This document shows positions 59,802 to 64,000 of a DNA stretch of 64,000 bases, one piece after another (position 1 is the first letter of the stretch; every line of letters starts with the position of its first letter). The stretch is from Nectonema munidae. Its lineage: Eukaryota > Nematomorpha > Nectonematoida > Nectonematidae. Both the position numbers and the translations under genes were made by a program. Under the pieces are notes generated by a model. The model made no database searches, was not told the DNA's origin, and saw nothing but the letters and a program-made list of their open reading frames with translations. Location of the stretch: the NCBI GenBank assembly GCA_030549495.1, contig JAUIRK010000288.1:248001-312000 (forward strand). Reading direction: 5' to 3'.

Positions 59802-61691
59802 CCCTAGTGCCCCCTCTGGTCCATTTGGACCCAAAAAAATTTTTAACTGTATTTTTTTAACATTGTATTTGAAATCTTTCTGAAAATTTAGCTATTCCTT
59901 TTTTTTAATTATTTAACACAACTGATAAGTATAAAACTGAAAAAAGTTTTCAATTCTTCAAAAATTAACAAGTTATATAATATACCCATTGGGTCCATTT
60001 GGACCCATAAAAAATGGTATATTTGAATAATAAAATCATTTAATTTTATATAAAATGAAAAAGTAGTCAAATTATAAGTATAACACCTAAATGTCTGTGT
60101 TTACAAATACTAATTGCAAAAAAATATTGATTTGAATGATTGAAATGATATAAATTAAAATTTTTTGTGTACATATAAAATATTGAATATATATGCATAT
60201 CTTATATTATGTTTATATTATCATATATTTTAGATGAATATTATGTTTATATAATTTTTTTAGAATTTACTTTTCATAATTTCTTTTATTTTTTGATCTT
60301 TCAAATCTGAAAATAGAATGTCTGAAGAAAGTATTTTTCATTCTGAATCTTGAAGCTTTTCTGCTAGTTGTTCTGCATCAGATAACAATCTCTCTACAAA
60401 TACAAGTGTCTCTTCTTTTTCTTGTGATTCTTCAGTCAACAATAATGATTCTTCAAGCACTACTTCAAGAACCTGTTTTTCTAAAGATGGTAAAATAGAA
60501 TGGAAATTTTATTGTGACAGTACTACTAGCAAGAATAAAAGTGAGAATATTATCAAGTTAAAACCTGGACCAACACGTTATGTTTCTAATTTGATATTTT
60601 TTCTAGTTTCATGCTTTTTTTCCACAAAAAATTTTAAATATTATTATCAAGTGCTCAAATTCCTAAGGTGCTTTAAAGTTTGGAGAGGAATGGAAGGATA
60701 TTGATGAAACAGAAATTAGAGCTTACTTTGGAGTTTTGATACTTGCTGGCGTTTTCCGTTCTAGAAACGAACCAACAAAAAATCTTTGGCATCCAGAAAA
60801 TGGAAGAAGCATTTTTCCAGCAATAATGTCAAGAAAAAGATTTGAAATAATTTCAAGTTCCTTGAGATTTGACGACATTTCTACAAGAAATATAAGAAAA
60901 GAAACAGACAAGAGAGCAATTCCAGAAAAGCTATATAATCCAGAATTTTTCTTGACAATTGATGAACAATTGAGAAGCTACAAAGGTAGGTGTCCTTTTC
61001 GGCAATGCATGCCTAATAAACCACACAAATACGGATTAAAATTTTGGATTCTGTGCGATAATGAAAACCATTATGTTTGGAAGATTTTACCTCATCTTGG
61101 AAAGCAGCCCAATACTAAAATTGAAAAAAATATTGCAGAAAAAGTTGTGCTTGATTTATGCAAAGGATTGAAAGGACACAAAGTGACATTTGATAATTTT
61201 TTTCATCTTTTGGACTAAGTGAAAAACTACTTTCAAAGCACAAAATAACATCAATTTCAACCATTAGAAAAAAACAAAACTTCACTTCCGTACAACTTTG
61301 CTTGTCACAAAAAGCGTCCCCTTTATATCTCAATTTTTTGTTTTACAAAAAACTTCACTATTGTTTCTTATGTATTAAAGAAAAATAAATGTGTGGTTTT
61401 ACAAAGCACGTATCAAAAATTTAGAGAACAAGAAAAAACTTCCTGAGATTATTTCAGACTACAATAAGACAAAAGAGGAGTTGATACATTTGATCAAATG
61501 TCTTCCAATAAATTTTTTCAAATTTGTCATTTTTTTGATTTTTTGAATGAAACCGCTATATTTTAACTAGTTAATATACATTGGGTCCATTTGGAACCAA
61601 AGAGTATATTCATTAATTTTTTTTTGAGGGCACAAGTGTTAAAATCAAAAAATCTCTGCGTCAGTCAAAATTGACGATATGATGAACAGGG
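59802..61691 (+). mobile_element. piggyBac element remnant, 1.9 kb
   Basis: It starts CCCTAGTGCCCCCTC after CTAA and ends ...GAACAGGG before TTAA (61692-61695), with GAGGGCACAAGTG about 60 bp inside the right end as partial inverse of the left. The palindromic word TGGGTCCATTTGGACCCA or a close variant occurs at 59816-59832, 59993-60010 and 61580-61597, near both ends, suggesting a transposase-binding subterminal repeat. The transposase remnant lies on the plus strand. Confidence 0.75.
60318..61515 (+). pseudogene. piggyBac transposase, broken and 3'-deleted
   Basis: The frame begins MSEESIFHSES at 60318, then a serine-rich N-terminal region, IEWKFYC and LKPGPTRYVS. The core is open from about 60680 to 61216: AYFGVLILAGVFRSRNEPT, SRKRFEIISSSLRFDD, then NPEFFLTIDEQLRSYKGRCP with the first catalytic aspartate, and KPHKYGLKFWILCD, VVLDLCKGLKGHKVTFDNFF with the second. 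Later blocks (SYVLKKNKCVVL, VDTFDQM) lie in shifted frames up to about 61515. Lesions: a TGA at codon 12, frameshift and stops around 60600-60680, a short deletion after ETDKRA, and loss of the C-terminal third including the cysteine finger. Confidence 0.88.
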
Positions 61692-61695
61692 TTAA

Positions 61696-64000
61696 TTTTG
61701 GATATTCTGACTATTAATGCATTAACGACCAGAATAATCAGATGATATCTAATGTAAAGCAGATTTGTATTAAAAAGAATTTATAAATGCCGATGACAAT
61801 ATTTTTATAAAGTAAAGAATCTCGTTTTAAAATAAATCTAACGCAATTTATAAATTGTATTCTTCCTCAAATTCTGGATTTGAATAATGTCGAATGTTTT
61901 AAACGCAAATGTCTTTTTTCCCTCACTTAAGTATTCAGTTTTTAGAGAAATTTCTCATTCATAACCATTGCTATACATCATATATGATGATTTAATGATG
62001 TCATGAATCATATAAATATCAAAATCTAACAACTTTAAAATTCCATTTCAAGCTATATAATAATAACTAACCTCTTTCATACAAACACAGGTAGATTAAC
62101 TGTGCATATGTAATTTATTCCTTCAAGTGCATCATTAAAGTTGTACGCTAAAATTTGAATTTAAATCAATTTACACTACTTATTCCTTTGGTTTAACAGA
62201 CAGATGTTTATAATTTAATCATGTATGTATTTAATTAAATCATTACCTTTTTTTCTAATGATCAATTGTTAAAATTTTAAATTTATATTCTATGTATCCT
62301 TTAAAATTTTTAGAATCTAAAAACCTTCGCTTTCTTTACTTATGTAAATTTAACACAGCGATTATGTATTTTTAACATGAAGAATATTTTGTATACAATG
62401 AATTAGACTAGACGTTAACTAAATTGTTGTATTCTTTATTAAAATTATCTCCATGGTTGTATTTTTGTAGTAACTTGGTTTAACCGGTGCGTAGGAAAAT
62501 ACGAAAATGGCTCACTTTTTTCATTCTCGTATTTTTATTTCCACGATTGAGTTGCATTTTAATTTTGCAGTTATTTTTGATTTATATATTCTTTTTAGTG
62601 TATAATAAATGTGAATCTGGTATTGGTAATTACATTTTCTTACAGATTTTTAAATAAATTTACCCTAAAAGTTAACATTTTAATGAAAAATATGGCCCTA
62701 TTATATTCTTGAAAGACTGAATCAATAAATTTTTACTGAAATTTAACTTAATTTTTTTTAGATATTAGCAAGAACTCATTGCTCCGTTTTTAAAACATTT
62801 TTATTTAAATATTTCCTGTTTTATTGTACCATGCCCTTAAAGGTTTACATTTTTAAATGGGGCTCTTTCACAAAAAAGTTTGCCTACCCTTGATTTACCA
62901 AATCAATTGCTAGAATACGTGATATAACATTTTATTCAAAATGTATTATTTATCTGGTGCCGTACTAAAAATGGGCCGGGAGAGCGATCAACACTATATT
63001 TTTATTAATTTGTCATTGATAAGAATAAAGCTCCTTAAAATTATTGGGGGCGAAATTTTTTTTGAAATTTTCAAAATTACTGGTCTGGACATACCACGCG
63101 AGACCAAATATTCACGCAATCCTTTAAAATAGAGTGTATACAGCGCACACCTAAATTTATAAGACTACTTTATATTTTTTTACAAAATTGATGAAATTTA
63201 AAAAAGCGAAAGTATTTTAATTAAATTTACATCTATACACTAGTTTAAAAAAATCCAAAATTATTGGAGGGGGGGGGATGGGGGCGAATAGGCTTTCCGC
63301 TCCCGCCCCGGATGTGCGCCCCTGATGTAAATTAACATTGACATAAGGTATAACTTTCTTGTTTAGAATAGTGGACACTTAAAAATATGCTTGGAACTAG
63401 AGATGCACCGATAAGAACTTTAGTCGAATACCGATCAATCGGTAATTATTATTAATTGGCAAATTATTTATTTTTGCCAGTTGGAACCTCGTGCGTTAGG
63501 GTTGAGCATAAATATCTTTAAAATTTTTGCTTAGAAATTTTTTTTAATTTTAGATTTATTTTAATTAGTTTTTTGGAAATTTGTTTTTAGAATTTTTAAT
63601 AGGCTAATTCACAACTTTTTTAAATTTTATTTTTTTGCTTGATTCTTTTTCTTCAAATTTCATTAAAAAAATTCATACAAATTAATTAAATTAATTGATT
63701 TTTGATATCTTTAAAAGAAATCGTTCATGTCATCGCCTTAAAAAATAATATTGACCTAAAAAATTTAATGTGATGTCTTTTTATATCTTAATTAAACATA
63801 TCATTCTTGACGTAATCCCGCACAATATGAGAAATTTAAAGATAGCGCATAATTATTTGCTATATCAAAAATTCCAAAAATAGGACTTAAAATATGTTGA
63901 AAATTTTAATGGTATTTGGCTTAAATGGAAAAAAAGCTTCCAATACAAAAAGATCTCTTTTTTTATATCAAATTTAAGGAAGAATTAAAAATCTTATCAA
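61696..64000. other. no gene recognised; hAT-like ends
   Basis: AT-rich, probably still intron. The minus-strand reading of 62850-62897 (CAAGGGTAGGCAAACTTTTT) and of 63283-63325 (CAGGGGCGCACATCCGGGGC) are in the style of hAT termini; the latter faces a GGGGGGGGATGGGGGCGAA run. Partner ends and duplications were not found. Confidence 0.4.

Overview
This window looks like a piece of a repeat-rich, AT-rich invertebrate animal genome. It has eukaryotic splice signals, two animal housekeeping genes, a tRNA-derived SINE, non-LTR retrotransposons, a Penelope-like element and many DNA transposons (hAT, piggyBac, Merlin, pogo/Tigger-like ends). An arthropod such as a crustacean is a reasonable guess, but the sequence alone does not fix the species.

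Only two host genes can be supported. A single-exon tRNA m3C methyltransferase of the METTL6/METTL2/METTL8 family lies at 25822-26688 (+). The first coding exon of an Enhancer of polycomb homologue lies at 47869-48018 (+) and ends in a clean GT donor. I found no second exon, so the rest of the window to 64000 is probably inside its first intron.

Layout. 1-7.4 kb: a hAT MITE, a broken piggyBac transposase, a SINE and an RTE-like LINE fragment. 7.7-14 kb: two decayed hAT elements of the ZBED5/SCAND3 type, one carrying a 0.56-kb tandem duplication. 17-21 kb: a nearly intact 4.1-kb hAT with an exact 8-bp target duplication. 21.2-22.4 kb: a Merlin element with long terminal inverted repeats and a small intron. 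23 kb: a piggyBac C-terminus split by a hAT MITE. 27.5-28.6 kb: an internally deleted hAT. 29-43.6 kb: two copies of a large, apparently non-coding element flanked by TTAA. 33.5-34.7 kb, between those two copies: a piggyBac remnant and a MITE with matching ends. 43.7-64 kb: a LINE fragment, the Enhancer of polycomb exon, more TTAA MITEs, SINEs, hAT MITEs and a fourth large piggyBac remnant.

The most unusual object is the TTAA element. It begins CCCTATTAGTGCTGGG, ends with the inverse, and carries two separate tandem arrays (units of about 140-150 bp and 152 bp) around a shared unique core. Copy 1 (29068-33525) has about 14 units in the second array, partly organised as a 304-bp dimer. Copy 2 (35431-43631) has about 7 units there but more units in the first array, and it has been invaded by a Penelope-like element with inverted terminal repeats and by a 5'-truncated LINE. 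A much older relative of the core is visible near 14.1-14.9 kb. This resembles a DNA transposon that carries and spreads satellite arrays.
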